Assembly (NCBI RefSeq): GCF_001368815.1
Contig: NZ_CTEI01000002.1
Location: forward strand, 62,001 to 126,000
DNA: 64,000 bases
From: Paraliobacillus sp. PM-2
GTDB taxonomy: Bacteria > Bacillota > Bacilli > Bacillales > Amphibacillaceae
Direction of reading: 5' to 3'
In this document: piece after piece, positions 18,936 to 28,634 of the stretch
How the letters are laid out: each line of letters opens with the position of its first letter
How positions within the stretch are numbered: position 1 is the stretch's first letter
The notes under the pieces: generated by a model
What the model was told of the DNA's origin: nothing
The model's database searches: none
The model's input: the letters and a program-made list of their open reading frames with translations, nothing else
Position numbers and translations under genes: made by a program

Positions 18936-18977
18936 AGAGATTTACTCATGAATAAACTAGTGAGTAAATCTCTTTTA
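18936..18977 (+). terminator. Terminator after plsY
   Basis: AGAGATTTACTCA pairs perfectly with TGAGTAAATCTCT around a 12-base loop, followed by TTTTA. Confidence 0.85.
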
Positions 18978-19011
18978 CTATCGTACATCCCGATGACGTA
19001 AGACATAAAAA

Positions 19012-19040
19012 TTGAACGTGCTCTTTTTTTAAATTATACT
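19012..19040 (+). promoter_or_regulatory. SigA-type promoter of folE2-yidD
   Basis: TTGAAC (19012-19017), 17 bases, TATACT (19035-19040). A canonical Zur box, expected for some folE2 genes, was not recognised here. Confidence 0.65.
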
Positions 19041-19073
19041 TTTAGACAGCAGCTAGTGAAAGGGGTTTTCATG

Positions 19074-20000
19074 ATGGGGATAGGCATAAGCAGAAAAATA
19101 AAACTACCCAGCAAGTATGAAAGACATAAATTATTTGGATCTGTAGAACCGGGTCCAAAAGTAAAGCCTACTGAAAAAGGGGTAATGGCCGATTTGCAGA
19201 ACACACAAAATGATTTTTTGTTTGATTTAGATGCTGTGGGCATTGCAAATGTTAAATACCCAGTTAAAATAAATAGTGACTTAAATCCTTCTTTACAAAC
19301 ATCTGTTGGAGAGTTTTCTTTCTCTTCAACAGTCTCGAAAAATAGCAAAGGGACAAATATGAGTCGATTTACAGAGCAATTACATGCTTATCTTTCAGAT
19401 GGCTCATTTGATCTATCTATCTCAAATTTAAAGGTTTTCACTAAAGAATTAGCAGAACGTTTAAAGCGAAATGATGCATTTTTAGAGGTCTCATTTTCTT
19501 GGTTTTTTGAACGCAAAAGTCCTTCTGCTGCGTTTAGTGGGTTAAATCATGCTGATGCATATATTCAAATAAACTATAATAAAGATTTTGGTTACGACAT
19601 TATTACAGGATTAACTGGAACAATCACCACCCTTTGTCCTTGTTCAAAAGAAATCAGCGAATATAGTGCACATAACCAGCGCGGAAAAATGACAATGGAA
19701 ATTGAATTAAACAAAGATTTTGATGAATCAGTTGTTGATTGGAAAACATTTTTATTAGAAGCAGCTGAAAGCAATGCTAGTGCCCGTATTTATCCTGTGT
19801 TAAAACGACCTGATGAAAAAATGGTAACAGAACAAGCGTATGAAAATCCTCGTTTTGTTGAGGATATGGTTCGATTAGTTGCAGCAGATTTATATGAACA
19901 AGATTTTGTACAAGCTTTTCATGTGATTTGCCGTAATGAAGAATCCATTCACTTACATGATGCCATTGCATCTATTACTTATGATAAAACAAACGAATAG
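19074..20000 (+). CDS. folE2: GTP cyclohydrolase IB (FolE2)
   Basis: FolE2 converts GTP to dihydroneopterin triphosphate, entering folate (and queuosine) synthesis. It belongs to the FolE2 family, which substitutes for zinc-dependent FolE, often under zinc limitation. Family features are [13 protein letters not shown] at the N-terminus, the catalytic-cysteine motif [18 protein letters not shown] and the late [10 protein letters not shown] segment. I prefer the ATG at 19074 (308 residues), eight bases after AAAGGGG; the GTG at 19056 overlaps that site. It is followed ten bases later by yidD. Confidence 0.93.
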   Translation: MGIGISRKIKLPSKYERHKLFGSVEPGPKVKPTEKGVMADLQNTQNDFLFDLDAVGIANVKYPVKINSDLNPSLQTSVGEFSFSSTVSKNSKGTNMSRFTEQLHAYLSDGSFDLSISNLKVFTKELAERLKRNDAFLEVSFSWFFERKSPSAAFSGLNHADAYIQINYNKDFGYDIITGLTGTITTLCPCSKEISEYSAHNQRGKMTMEIELNKDFDESVVDWKTFLLEAAESNASARIYPVLKRPDEKMVTEQAYENPRFVEDMVRLVAADLYEQDFVQAFHVICRNEESIHLHDAIASITYDKTNE

Positions 20001-20010
20001 AAGTGATAAA

Positions 20011-20235
20011 ATGAAATATATATTTATTGGATTGATTCGATTTTATCAAAAATTTATTAGTCCTGTGAAACCACCAACCTGTAGATTTTACCCAACGTGT
20101 TCACAATACAGTTTGGAAGCGATCAAACGCTTTGGTGGATTCAAAGGTGGCTACTTAATGATTAAACGTATTTTGAAATGCCAGCCATTTCACCCCGGTG
20201 GTTACGATCCCGTACCAGAAAAACATAAAAAATAG
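20011..20235 (+). CDS. yidD: Membrane protein insertion efficiency factor
   Basis: YidD is a small amphipathic inner-face membrane protein thought to help YidC/Oxa1-type insertion. The 74-residue product has the family core [26 protein letters not shown] and the [11 protein letters not shown] tail with conserved cysteines. The start is the ATG at 20011, since the longer frame from 19936 lies within folE2. It is probably co-transcribed with folE2 rather than with rpmH-rnpA, where yidD sits in many bacteria. Confidence 0.93.
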   Translation: MKYIFIGLIRFYQKFISPVKPPTCRFYPTCSQYSLEAIKRFGGFKGGYLMIKRILKCQPFHPGGYDPVPEKHKK

Positions 20236-20264
20236 CCGAAGTAAAACCTTCGGCTATTTTTTAT
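20227..20264 (+). terminator. Terminator of folE2-yidD
   Basis: AAAAAATAGCCGAAG / CTTCGGCTATTTTTT with a six-base loop. The 5' arm contains the yidD stop codon. Confidence 0.9.
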
Positions 20265-20382
20265 GTTCTAGATATACTGTTTTGGCTTAAAATTTTTTAT
20301 AATAAACGTATTTGTGCTTATTGAGAAAATAGCATTGGGCGAAGTTCCTGTTATATTTAATCAAAATCAATGCTTATTTTTG

Positions 20383-20682
20383 TTATAAATGAAATCGTTG
20401 AATTTGTGCATGTTTTCCTTCTTTTATAAGGATTTCTTTTTGTTTAGCTCCAAATAAGTCAAAATGAGGATACGTTTTATCGTGATGTATCCAATCAGGG
20501 GATAATTGATACTTTTCTCCCCACGCGATTAATTTATCTAGATCATTACATCCTACTTTTGTTACTGTATTACAGTTTGGGAATCGCTCATCCAACCAAT
20601 AGTGTGTTAGAAATGCAATCTTTCCACTTGTAACTGTTTGTTTCCATTCATTTAACTCAGCACGTTTTAATCCAAATGCCAT
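20383..20682 (-). CDS. yneQ: Conserved hypothetical protein, YneQ-like
   Basis: This 99-residue protein matches the YneQ family of Bacillus by its AFGLKRAELNEWK start, the LTHYWLDERFP motif (about 25-35) and the YPHFDLFG segment (about 70-77). Function is unknown. It has no membrane segment or known catalytic motif. It begins directly after the yneP stop codon (TAAATG), so the two are probably translationally coupled. The arrangement yneP-yneQ is conserved from B. subtilis. Confidence 0.85.
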   Translation of the reverse strand: MAFGLKRAELNEWKQTVTSGKIAFLTHYWLDERFPNCNTVTKVGCNDLDKLIAWGEKYQLSPDWIHHDKTYPHFDLFGAKQKEILIKEGKHAQIQRFHL

Positions 20683-21102
20683 TTACTCATCTCCCAAAGC
20701 TTTTACATACGCTTGGTGCCATTCTGGAAACTTTTTTCTCAATGACGTCGGCTTAAAGTTTTCTTTTTTTACAATGACATGTTTGGTTGTTCCAGAAACA
20801 GCAATATTACCATCTTCGTCAGTTACCTCATATCGATAAGTTGTTCGTATGCCATCATAGGACTCAAGCGAAGTATGAACATATGCTTGTTGCCCATAAC
20901 GAATTGGTTGTTGAAAGTAAACATGTGCATCAATGACTGGAGAAACAATGCCTTGATCCTCCATCGCAGCATATTCAAAACCAAGTGCTTCAATAAAAGC
21001 AGTTCTCCCGATTTCAAACCATACTAAATAATTAGCATGATATACTACCCCCATTTGATCGGTTTCTTGATAACGTACTTGTATTGGTGTTTTTACTTTC
21101 AT
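20683..21102 (-). CDS. yneP: Acyl-CoA thioesterase, YbgC/YneP hotdog family
   Basis: This 139-residue protein is a hotdog-fold thioesterase of the 4-hydroxybenzoyl-CoA thioesterase group. It shows VRYQETDQMGVVYHANYLVWFE (catalytic Asp and the HANY helix), a FIEALG segment and FQQPIRYG. The natural substrate is unknown. I start it at the ATG (21100-21102), since the GTG at 21114 is part of the AAAGGTGA ribosome binding site. Its start is one base from the stop of the tandem AAA gene, so the three genes form an operon. Confidence 0.88.
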   Translation of the reverse strand: MKVKTPIQVRYQETDQMGVVYHANYLVWFEIGRTAFIEALGFEYAAMEDQGIVSPVIDAHVYFQQPIRYGQQAYVHTSLESYDGIRTTYRYEVTDEDGNIAVSGTTKHVIVKKENFKPTSLRKKFPEWHQAYVKALGDE

Positions 21103-21103
21103 C

Positions 21104-23389
21104 TCAACTCTCACCTTTCACTGCAAACCATGCATTTTTAACATCTTCTTCTGTTAATAAACTAAAAGAAGAGGCATGATCTTCTGATTCTTCCATACGT
21201 AATGCTTGGAATTGAATTGCTTCATCAATTAGATTAACAACAAAACGAGCATTTCCGTTTATTTGATGCTGTTGAAACTGTGTCTTTAAATATGCTTCCG
21301 CATTACTTGCTAACCGATATTGATACCTATTAACATGATAGTGGGTTATTTCGATTAATTCTTCTGCATTATAATCTGGAAAATGAAAATATTTCTTAAA
21401 ACGAGAAGCTAGCCCAGGATTACTAGCAATGAATTGTTCCATTTCCTTTTTGTATCCTGCTAGAATAACAACTAAATTCTCATTATGTTTTGTCATTTCA
21501 TCAACTAATGTATCAATTGCTTCTTTACCAAAATCATTTTGACCACGAAAAAGAGAATAAGCCTCATCAATGAATAGAACGCCGCCAAGTGCTTCTCGAA
21601 TTTTTCGCTTTGTTTTTATCGCTGTTTGCCCAACATACCCAGCTACTAAATCACTTCTTGATGCTATGACAAAGTGTCCGCGTTTCAATAACCCACATTC
21701 TTTCAATAAATGGGAATATATTTTAGCAACAGTTGTTTTCCCTGTACCAGGATTACCTGAAAAGACAGCATGTAACTGGATGGGTACTGATGGATAGCCT
21801 TGTTGCTTACGCTTCTGTTGCATTTTTACAAACGATGATAACTTTTTTACTTCTTCTTTTATATTACTTAGCCCAACTAAAGCGTCTAGCGACTGCATTG
21901 GATCATCTGTATTCGCATTTTTTTTCATAATATGTAAGTCTTGTTGATCTATTCGCATATGATCTAACCAATTATCATTTTCTTCAATCGTTTCTGATGC
22001 ACCTTTATTGAATATTGCTTTTAGAACTAAATCACGAACTGTTCTTGCATTTCCAAACGTATCATCTACTTTTGATTGATCAATCAACGTTTCGAAGTGT
22101 TTTAATGCTGTATCCGTAAAGAAATAGTCATTATTCAATGCTGTATGCTCCGCAATATGCAGTAGCTCTTCCATTTCAAAATCAGGAAGCGTGATAAAAT
22201 TTTGATCAGGAAATCGGCTTCTTAATCCTGGATTTGACCATAAAAATTGTCGCATCTCCTCAGGATAGCCTGCTAATATGACAGCAAATTTATCTCCATA
22301 TTCTTTACCAGTCATTGCAGATACAAGGGTATCAATTACAGCCTGACCATAATCATTTCCTTGTTGATCTTGTCGTTTCAGACTATATGCTTCATCAATA
22401 AACAGTATCCCACCTAAAGATTGCTTAATATAAGAGATGGTATTTTCTTCACTTTGTCCTACGTACGATCCAACAAGATGAGAACGATTTACTTCAATCA
22501 CTTCTTTTGATTCTAATAAACCCAATTCATAATAAATTTCAGCTAATAGTCTTGCAATAGTTGTTTTTCCTGTACCAGGATTTCCTGTTATCACCATATG
22601 TAAACCCTGTTCATCCACCATTTGAAAGCCTAATTTTTTTCGATCCTGTTGGTATTTTAAATAATGATAATATTTCTTCATATAGGTTTTTACTTCATCT
22701 AACCCAACCATCTCTTTTAATTTCTCAAGTGCTGTTTTATGCTCGTTTGATTGAAAAATAGATGGAATGGATTTATATAAATCTTCCTGTAAACGAACGA
22801 CTTCTCGAATATAATTATTTATTTCAGACACCGGTACTCCACTACGCTTATTTTGTAACAGTTCAATGGCATCTTCTAATGTAGTGGTAAAATCAATAAT
22901 TGTTTTCTTTATTTTTCGATAGGTTTCATCCATATCTTTATTCGCTTTAGATGCTTGTATCGTATGGTTTTGCAAAGTGTGTAAGATATCAAGCCATTCC
23001 ATCATTTTTTTTAATTTGGCCGGATCAAAATCAGTCTCTCGTACGGACCAATTGTTAATGTTTATGTTCTTCAATTGCAAATAAAACTGATAATATAATT
23101 TTATTTCATCAATCGATTGATAAACATGGATTGATGCATCATGTGAACGTGCCTTATTTAATAAAAAATCAATTAGTGTATCCTCATCCGTATGCCTTTT
23201 TAGGCGGTAAAATGCTAACATCGTATAAAGAGTAGCTATCGTTTCGTTTTCCATGCTCAATTTTTTCTCATTTATCTGATTTAATAAGCGAAGAACTTCT
23301 TGTTCTGTCAAAGGTGGTAATTCATTAATTGACTTCCAACTATTTATTGTAACTTCATCTGTTTTTTGCGTATGTATCGAACCAATCAT
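21104..23389 (-). CDS. Tandem AAA+ ATPase of the SpoVK/CbbX type
   Basis: This 761-residue protein has an N-terminal helical region (1-215) of no recognised family, then two CbbX/SpoVK-type AAA+ modules. Module 1 has Walker A GNPGTGKTT (about 269-277), Walker B ILFIDEAY (about 328-335) and an NPGLRSRF arginine-finger motif (about 386-393). Module 2 has Walker A at about 545-553, Walker B VLFIDEAY (about 604-611) and NPGLASRF. Both modules keep all ATPase residues, so both may be active. SpoVK itself has one module and is encoded separately at 41920-42828. The gene heads an operon with yneP and yneQ, where B. subtilis has no such gene. A sporulation role is possible but only inferred. Confidence 0.82.
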   Translation of the reverse strand: MIGSIHTQKTDEVTINSWKSINELPPLTEQEVLRLLNQINEKKLSMENETIATLYTMLAFYRLKRHTDEDTLIDFLLNKARSHDASIHVYQSIDEIKLYYQFYLQLKNININNWSVRETDFDPAKLKKMMEWLDILHTLQNHTIQASKANKDMDETYRKIKKTIIDFTTTLEDAIELLQNKRSGVPVSEINNYIREVVRLQEDLYKSIPSIFQSNEHKTALEKLKEMVGLDEVKTYMKKYYHYLKYQQDRKKLGFQMVDEQGLHMVITGNPGTGKTTIARLLAEIYYELGLLESKEVIEVNRSHLVGSYVGQSEENTISYIKQSLGGILFIDEAYSLKRQDQQGNDYGQAVIDTLVSAMTGKEYGDKFAVILAGYPEEMRQFLWSNPGLRSRFPDQNFITLPDFEMEELLHIAEHTALNNDYFFTDTALKHFETLIDQSKVDDTFGNARTVRDLVLKAIFNKGASETIEENDNWLDHMRIDQQDLHIMKKNANTDDPMQSLDALVGLSNIKEEVKKLSSFVKMQQKRKQQGYPSVPIQLHAVFSGNPGTGKTTVAKIYSHLLKECGLLKRGHFVIASRSDLVAGYVGQTAIKTKRKIREALGGVLFIDEAYSLFRGQNDFGKEAIDTLVDEMTKHNENLVVILAGYKKEMEQFIASNPGLASRFKKYFHFPDYNAEELIEITHYHVNRYQYRLASNAEAYLKTQFQQHQINGNARFVVNLIDEAIQFQALRMEESEDHASSFSLLTEEDVKNAWFAVKGES

Positions 23390-23497
23390 CTAAACAGCTC
23401 CCTTCACTTGTTATATTTTATCACATCTTTTATTATTCGTTTATCTTTACACTTTACGAAACGTGATTTTGAGATTACAATCGTCCATCCAAGCGCA

Positions 23498-23527
23498 TAA
23501 AAAAAGTGAAGGAAACCCTTCACTTTA
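23498..23527 (-). terminator. Terminator of sspN-tlp
   Basis: AAAGTGAAGG / CCTTCACTTT with a four-base loop and seven Ts on the minus strand; it overlaps the end of tlp. Confidence 0.9.
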
Positions 23528-23749
23528 TCTCGACTTATTTTTAAATTCATCTTTTATTTCAGCTCGCATACTCTCAATTGATGCTTCCCTACGCTTATTT
23601 TTCTCTTTTATTTTCTCTTTTTCTTCTTCATTTGAGAATCTCATGGTTTCATGTGAAGCTTCGATATTTCCAATTGTATTTTGGACCATTTCCTGTAATT
23701 TTTCTACATTATCTTCACGGTTATCTGGATTGGGTTGTTGGTTCGTCAT
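23525..23749 (-). CDS. tlp: Small acid-soluble spore protein Tlp
   Basis: Tlp is a minor spore protein with a thioredoxin-like annotation but no CXXC. The 74-residue product has the family core [18 protein letters not shown] and the [17 protein letters not shown] helix with EIKDEF near the end. I start it at the ATG (23747-23749), nine bases after AAGGAG; an upstream ATG at 23782 overlaps sspN. It follows sspN by 13 bases, the same sspN-tlp pair known in Bacillus, read by the forespore sigma factor there. Confidence 0.92.
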   Translation of the reverse strand: MTNQQPNPDNREDNVEKLQEMVQNTIGNIEASHETMRFSNEEEKEKIKEKNKRREASIESMRAEIKDEFKNKSR

Positions 23750-23762
23750 ATATGTCAACTCC

Positions 23763-23906
23763 TTATTTTCCTTTTTGATCAACTAGTTCGGGTGCATGCT
23801 CTTCTTTCAATCCCATTTGTTCCCCTTTATTGGCTTTCGCTTTTCTGGGTTGTGTTCCTAAAACATCAGGTCTGTATTGTTCACTATCTTTTTTCGGATT
23901 ACTCAA
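23763..23906 (-). CDS. sspN: Small acid-soluble spore protein SspN
   Basis: This basic 47-residue protein matches SspN by its [16 protein letters not shown] core, close to the LGTKPVKYKANKGEKM motif of the B. subtilis protein. I choose a TTG start (23904-23906), eight bases after AGGAGG, giving [15 protein letters not shown]. An ATG-initiated longer frame (from 23960) lacks a ribosome binding site and adds unrelated residues. It is first in an operon with tlp. Confidence 0.85.
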   Translation of the reverse strand: MSNPKKDSEQYRPDVLGTQPRKAKANKGEQMGLKEEHAPELVDQKGK

Positions 23907-24045
23907 TTGAAATGCCTCCTTCTCCGTTATAGTGTGATTCGAGATATTATTTTTATTCATAAAGGAATTTTTTATTTAATAAATAATTATAATTATCTGA
24001 AAAATGGCAAAGATAGTAATAATTTAGAATTCAGGAGGGTATTAC

Positions 24046-24207
24046 ATGTTGAAGAAACAAGCAAAAGCAGATTTCGAAACATTACTTGCTGCAAATCGCG
24101 AGGAAATTTTAAATGATGCAAAAAAACTAAATGAAATTGAGGAACGAATGGAAACAAAAATGCATGCAACGGTTAAAATGGAACAAGAGAAGGTGAATAT
24201 TCACTAA
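24046..24207 (+). CDS. FbpB-family small basic protein (Fur-regulated basic protein B-like)
   Basis: The 53-residue product begins MLKKQAKADFETLLAANREE and continues with an ILNDAKKLNEIEERMETK helix. The pattern FxxLLxxNREEILND..LxxIExR resembles the FbpB family of small proteins, one member of which acts with the FsrA small RNA in the iron-sparing response. AGGAGGGT precedes the ATG by six bases. I see no convincing Fur box upstream, so regulation by iron is not shown. Other small charged spore proteins have similar size, which keeps the call moderate. Confidence 0.55.
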   Translation: MLKKQAKADFETLLAANREEILNDAKKLNEIEERMETKMHATVKMEQEKVNIH

Positions 24208-24248
24208 AAAAAAGAGACAATTAGAAATGAACACTAATTGTCTCTTTG
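24206..24248. terminator. Bidirectional terminator between the FbpB-like gene and acnA
   Basis: AAAGAGACAATTAG / CTAATTGTCTCTTT with a nine-base loop; the A-run side gives a long T-run for minus-strand transcripts from acnA. Confidence 0.85.
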
Positions 24249-24252
24249 CTAT

Positions 24253-26961
24253 TTATACTTCTAATTTATTTCTTAGAACCATTTGAAGAATACCACCATG
24301 ACGGTAGTAATCAATTTCCACTTCACTATCAAAACGAGCAATCACATCAAAAGTTATTTCCTCGCCATTTTCTTTGATTGCAGTAACTGTAACAAATTCA
24401 TTTGGCTGAATAGATTCATTAATGTCAACATGGAAGGTTTCTTTGCCTGTCAAACCTAAGGAATCTGCAGTATCTGTATCTTTAAATTGTAATGGCAGTA
24501 CTCCCATCATAACAAGATTACTGCGATGAATTCGTTCATAACTCTCTGCAATAACCGTTTTTATACCAAGGAGATTTGTTCCTTTTGCCGCCCAGTCACG
24601 AGAGCTCCCCATTCCGTAATCTTTACCTGCAATAACAAGTAAACCAGTATCATTTTGTTGATATTTCATTGCTGCATCATAAATTGGCATGACTTCTTCA
24701 GTTGGCCAATATGTTGTATATCCACCTTCTGTGCCAGGAGCTAATTTATTTTTAATACGAATATTACCAAACGTACCTCTCATCATTACTTCATGGTTTC
24801 CTCGACGAGAACCATAAGAGTTAAAATGACGAGGTGTGACACCTTTTTCCTGTAAATATTGGCCTGCTGGCATATCTTTTGCTATAGCTCCAGCCGGTGA
24901 GATGTGATCCGTTGTAACGGAGTCGCCAAATTTACCAATGACACGCAAATTAGTTAATGCTTCTACTTGATTTGCTTCTTTTGATAAGCCTTCAAAGAAT
25001 GGTGGGTTTTGAATATATGTGGAATCATCATTCCATGCATATAAAGGTTCATCCGTTGTTTCTATTGCATTCCACTTTTCATTGGCATTAAAAATATTCT
25101 CGTATTCTTTCTTGAAAATTTCTGGTGTGACAACTTTTTCTACTTCCGAACGAATCTCATCAATCGATGGCCATAAATCATCAAAATATACGGCTTCACC
25201 ATTTTCATCTGTACCCAAAGGCTCATCTTTAATATCAATATCTACTGTACCTGCTAATGCATAAGCCACTACTAATGGCGGTGAAGCTAAGTAGTTTGCT
25301 TTTACTAGTGGGTGAATCCGACCTTCAAAGTTACGATTTCCTGATAAGACAGAAGATACGGTCAAATCATTATCTGCAATGGCTTGTTCAATTTCAGGAG
25401 ATAAAGGACCAGAGTTTCCAATACACGTTGTACAACCATAACCAACTAAGTTGAATCCAAGTGTATTTAGATAAGACATAAGACCTGCATCTTCCAAGTA
25501 ACGAGTCACCACTTTAGAGCCAGGTGCTAAAGAAGTTTTAACATATGCTGGTACAGTCAATCCTTTTTCAACTGCTTTTTTAGCTAACAAGCCTGCACCT
25601 AACATAACATATGGATTAGATGTGTTCGTACATGATGTAATCGCCGCAATGGCAACAGATCCAGTCTTCATTGTAGAAGATTTATCATTATCATGTTCGA
25701 TCGTTACTTCTTTATTAAATTCAGATTTATCCAAGCCAAAACCTTGGTTTCCTGCTGGTGCAGTGACCGCATGTTGGAAAGATTGCTTCATTGTCGAAAG
25801 TGGGATTAAATCCTGCGGACGTTTTGGACCTGATAAATTTGGCTCTAACTCAGAAAGATTTATTTCTACAACTTCTGTAAACTCTGGATCAGGTTGATCA
25901 GATGAATACCAAAGATTGTTTTCTTTACAGTATTTTTCAACTAATGCAATATGTGATTCTTCTCTACCTGTTAAACGCAAGTAATTTAACGCTTCTTCAT
26001 CTACCGGAAAGAATCCACAAGTAGCGCCGTATTCAGGAGCCATGTTAGAAATTGTTGCGCGATCAGCTAAAGGCATGTCCTTCAATCCTGGTCCGAAATA
26101 CTCAACAAATTTCCCAACTACTTTCTTCTCTCTAAGCACTTGGGTAACTTTTAATGCTAAATCAGTTGCAGTTGTGCCATTTGGGAAACTTCCTGTGAAT
26201 TTAACACCAATTACTTCTGGTGCTGGGAAATACGATGGTTGTCCTAGCATTCCTGCTTCTGCTTCAATACCACCAACACCCCATCCTAGCACACCAAGTC
26301 CATTAATCATGGTTGTATGCGAATCTGTACCTACTAGTGTGTCTGGAAAGGCTTCTAACTCACCTTCATCATTTTCAGTCGCATGAACTACATTTGCGAT
26401 ATATTCTAAGTTCACCTGATGGACAATACCAGTCGCTGGTGGAACAGCACGATAATTTTCAAATGCTTTTTGTGCCCAATTTAAGAATTCATAACGTTCG
26501 GCATTACGTTCAAATTCAAGCTCCATATTTGCTTGCAAAGCCTGTTTTGTTCCATATTCATCAACTTGAACAGAGTGGTCAATGACTAAATCTACCGGTA
26601 CTTCTGGATTGATTTTGTCAGGTGAGCCTCCCATGTCGACCATTGCTTTTCTCAATGAAGCTAAATCTACTACTGCAGGAACACCTGTAAAATCCTGCAA
26701 AATAACACGCGATGGTTTAAATGGTACATCTGTTTTGTTCACTTTACCCCATTGTGCTAAACCATTTACATGTGAATCTTTTATTACATGACCATCGTAT
26801 TGTCTAATTAAGGATTCTAACAAGACACGAATAGAAAAGGGAAGCCGCTCAATGTTTCCAATCCCTGCTTCTTCTAGTGCCTTCAAATGATAATAGTGAT
26901 ACGTTTTACCATCTAAATCAAATTGTTTTTTAAGATTTAAGTTTTTTAAATTTTCTGTCAT
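24253..26961 (-). CDS. acnA: Aconitate hydratase
   Basis: Aconitase interconverts citrate and isocitrate in the TCA cycle and, in Bacillus, also binds mRNA when its iron-sulfur cluster is lost. The 902-residue AcnA-type protein shows the cluster cysteines in [10 protein letters not shown] (about 436-445) and [12 protein letters not shown] (about 505-516), and the swivel-domain motif SSRDWAAKG (about 775-783). AAAGGGGGT precedes the ATG. It is monocistronic and ends at a bidirectional terminator. The neighbouring sspP is divergent, as near citB in B. subtilis. CcpC sites were not recognised. Confidence 0.97.
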   Translation of the reverse strand: MTENLKNLNLKKQFDLDGKTYHYYHLKALEEAGIGNIERLPFSIRVLLESLIRQYDGHVIKDSHVNGLAQWGKVNKTDVPFKPSRVILQDFTGVPAVVDLASLRKAMVDMGGSPDKINPEVPVDLVIDHSVQVDEYGTKQALQANMELEFERNAERYEFLNWAQKAFENYRAVPPATGIVHQVNLEYIANVVHATENDEGELEAFPDTLVGTDSHTTMINGLGVLGWGVGGIEAEAGMLGQPSYFPAPEVIGVKFTGSFPNGTTATDLALKVTQVLREKKVVGKFVEYFGPGLKDMPLADRATISNMAPEYGATCGFFPVDEEALNYLRLTGREESHIALVEKYCKENNLWYSSDQPDPEFTEVVEINLSELEPNLSGPKRPQDLIPLSTMKQSFQHAVTAPAGNQGFGLDKSEFNKEVTIEHDNDKSSTMKTGSVAIAAITSCTNTSNPYVMLGAGLLAKKAVEKGLTVPAYVKTSLAPGSKVVTRYLEDAGLMSYLNTLGFNLVGYGCTTCIGNSGPLSPEIEQAIADNDLTVSSVLSGNRNFEGRIHPLVKANYLASPPLVVAYALAGTVDIDIKDEPLGTDENGEAVYFDDLWPSIDEIRSEVEKVVTPEIFKKEYENIFNANEKWNAIETTDEPLYAWNDDSTYIQNPPFFEGLSKEANQVEALTNLRVIGKFGDSVTTDHISPAGAIAKDMPAGQYLQEKGVTPRHFNSYGSRRGNHEVMMRGTFGNIRIKNKLAPGTEGGYTTYWPTEEVMPIYDAAMKYQQNDTGLLVIAGKDYGMGSSRDWAAKGTNLLGIKTVIAESYERIHRSNLVMMGVLPLQFKDTDTADSLGLTGKETFHVDINESIQPNEFVTVTAIKENGEEITFDVIARFDSEVEIDYYRHGGILQMVLRNKLEV

Positions 26962-27169
26962 ATTATATACCCCCTTTGATAGTGCTACGTATGCTTACCG
27001 TTCTCAAAAAAATTTGAAAATACGTATGTACTTGTATATTTTAATAGAAATTCGCTCATAAGTAAAATATTTTGACAACATTTAGCTTATCATGTAGCTG
27101 TATAAATTATTGGTAATGACATATACTCTAAAAGGTCACAGGATTTTATAAAAAAAAGGGGGGTTCAAA

Positions 27170-27280
27170 GTGGACAAACAAAAAAAGAACCAAAAGCCAA
27201 ATCAGCCCTTAAGTGGTTCTAAGAAGGTTAAAAATAAGAATCATAGTCGTCAAAAACAGCATAGTAACCATGACATGTAA
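27170..27280 (+). CDS. sspP: Small acid-soluble spore protein SspP
   Basis: This 36-residue basic protein matches SspP of B. subtilis through GSKKVKNKNHSRQKQ and the HDM ending. The start is a GTG (27170-27172) with GGGGGG six bases upstream. Its place beside aconitase is conserved from B. subtilis, where sspO precedes sspP; no sspO is visible here. Forespore expression is expected by family. Confidence 0.85.
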   Translation: MDKQKKNQKPNQPLSGSKKVKNKNHSRQKQHSNHDM

Positions 27281-27284
27281 ATAT

Positions 27285-27329
27285 AAACATAGCGAAATAT
27301 ATCCCAAACATTATATTTCGCTATGTTTA
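27285..27329. terminator. Bidirectional terminator between sspP and the histidine kinase gene
   Basis: AAACATAGCGAAATATA / TATATTTCGCTATGTTT is a perfect 17-base stem with an 11-base loop between convergent genes. Confidence 0.88.
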
Positions 27330-27333
27330 TTAA

Positions 27334-28458
27334 TCATGACTCCTTCGTTAAAGGTAAACGGATACAAAATGTGCTTCCTTCCCCTTTTATAGATCTAATC
27401 TCCATTGAACCTTGATGGTTCTCAATAATTTTGTTAGAGATCATTAATCCGAGTCCAGTTCCGTCTTTTTTAGTAGTAAAGAACGGTTCTTTTAATTTAT
27501 GTAAAAGGTGTTTGGGTATCCCAGAACCTTGGTCAATAAATTCAATGATGCAAATCTTCTCGTCAGCTGAAACCTTTACGGTGATGGTTCCATCCCCATC
27601 CATTGCTTCAATAGCATTTTTAATTAAATTTATAAATACCTGTTTTATTTGTGTGCGATCACAATGAACAAATACATTCGCACGGATTTGTACATTTATA
27701 ACAATTTGCTTTCTTTTTGCTTGTGTTTTTAATAAAGTAACTACTTCGTTAACCATAGGCGACATTGGCTCTAATTTTTTCTTGTCAGTCATTGGTTTTG
27801 AGATAAACAATAATTCAGAAGAAATCGTATCAATTTTTTCAATTTCATCAAGCATAATTTGATAGTACTCTTCTTTTCTCTCAATACCGGCTTGTAATAT
27901 TTGAATAAATCCCTTTAAAGAAGTTAAAGGATTTCTAATTTCATGAGCAACGCCAGCAGCAAGTTGACCCGCTACAGACATTTTTTCAGAACGAATAAGC
28001 ATTTCCTCTGCTTCTCTTTTATCTGTTATATCTTTAGCTAAGGATATATATACCATTTCTTCGGTGTCGGTTATGTAGATGGAGGCAATGGACGAATCAA
28101 TCCAAATATACTTACCATACAGATTTCGAACATTGGTTACAAATTGTTGTGTTTCTGTTGAGCATGGATTAAAATCACGAATAAATGATTGCCTGTCGAT
28201 TGGTGAAAGGTAATTGACTATTCTCTCTCCGATTAAATCGACTGATGTATAATTTAAAATCTTTTCCACAGATGGTGAAACATATAATATTTCACTAGAT
28301 GACGAACAAATAGTATAGAAATCAAACCCATGTAATTCAATCCATTGTTGAATGTTATCAGGAAAATATGCTAACGAGATTGAATCAGGAAGTTTGTCTA
28401 TATAAAATGTGGCACAAGTTGTATCATACTTCGTAACATCATTTTCAGTTTCCGTCAC
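27334..28458 (-). CDS. PAS-domain sensor histidine kinase, sporulation-kinase type
   Basis: This 374-residue cytoplasmic kinase has a PAS domain (about 40-145), a HisKA dimerisation domain with the phospho-accepting histidine in AHEIRNPLTSLKGF (H172), and a HATPase domain with N-box NLIKNAIEAMDG, G1 DQGSGIP and G2 GTGLGLMIS. No membrane helices are seen. The architecture and the HEIRNPLTSLKGF box match the KinA/KinE group that feeds phosphate into the Spo0F-Spo0B-Spo0A relay. No response regulator is adjacent, which suits an orphan sporulation kinase. The start is a GTG six bases after GGAGG. Signal and relay membership are inferred. Confidence 0.85.
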   Translation of the reverse strand: MTETENDVTKYDTTCATFYIDKLPDSISLAYFPDNIQQWIELHGFDFYTICSSSSEILYVSPSVEKILNYTSVDLIGERIVNYLSPIDRQSFIRDFNPCSTETQQFVTNVRNLYGKYIWIDSSIASIYITDTEEMVYISLAKDITDKREAEEMLIRSEKMSVAGQLAAGVAHEIRNPLTSLKGFIQILQAGIERKEEYYQIMLDEIEKIDTISSELLFISKPMTDKKKLEPMSPMVNEVVTLLKTQAKRKQIVINVQIRANVFVHCDRTQIKQVFINLIKNAIEAMDGDGTITVKVSADEKICIIEFIDQGSGIPKHLLHKLKEPFFTTKKDGTGLGLMISNKIIENHQGSMEIRSIKGEGSTFCIRLPLTKES

Positions 28459-28634
28459 TCAAATCCTCCTTTCCATTGCTATAAACAGCTAAAACCTTAC
28501 CATTACTTGACAATTATAACATAGTCTATATAAATATATTAGCTAATTTTGAAATTTATTACCGAAAATAATAATGAATTTAAAAATTTATACATAAAAG
28601 TACCGATTTTCATAAGACTTCATTCCTATTTCAT

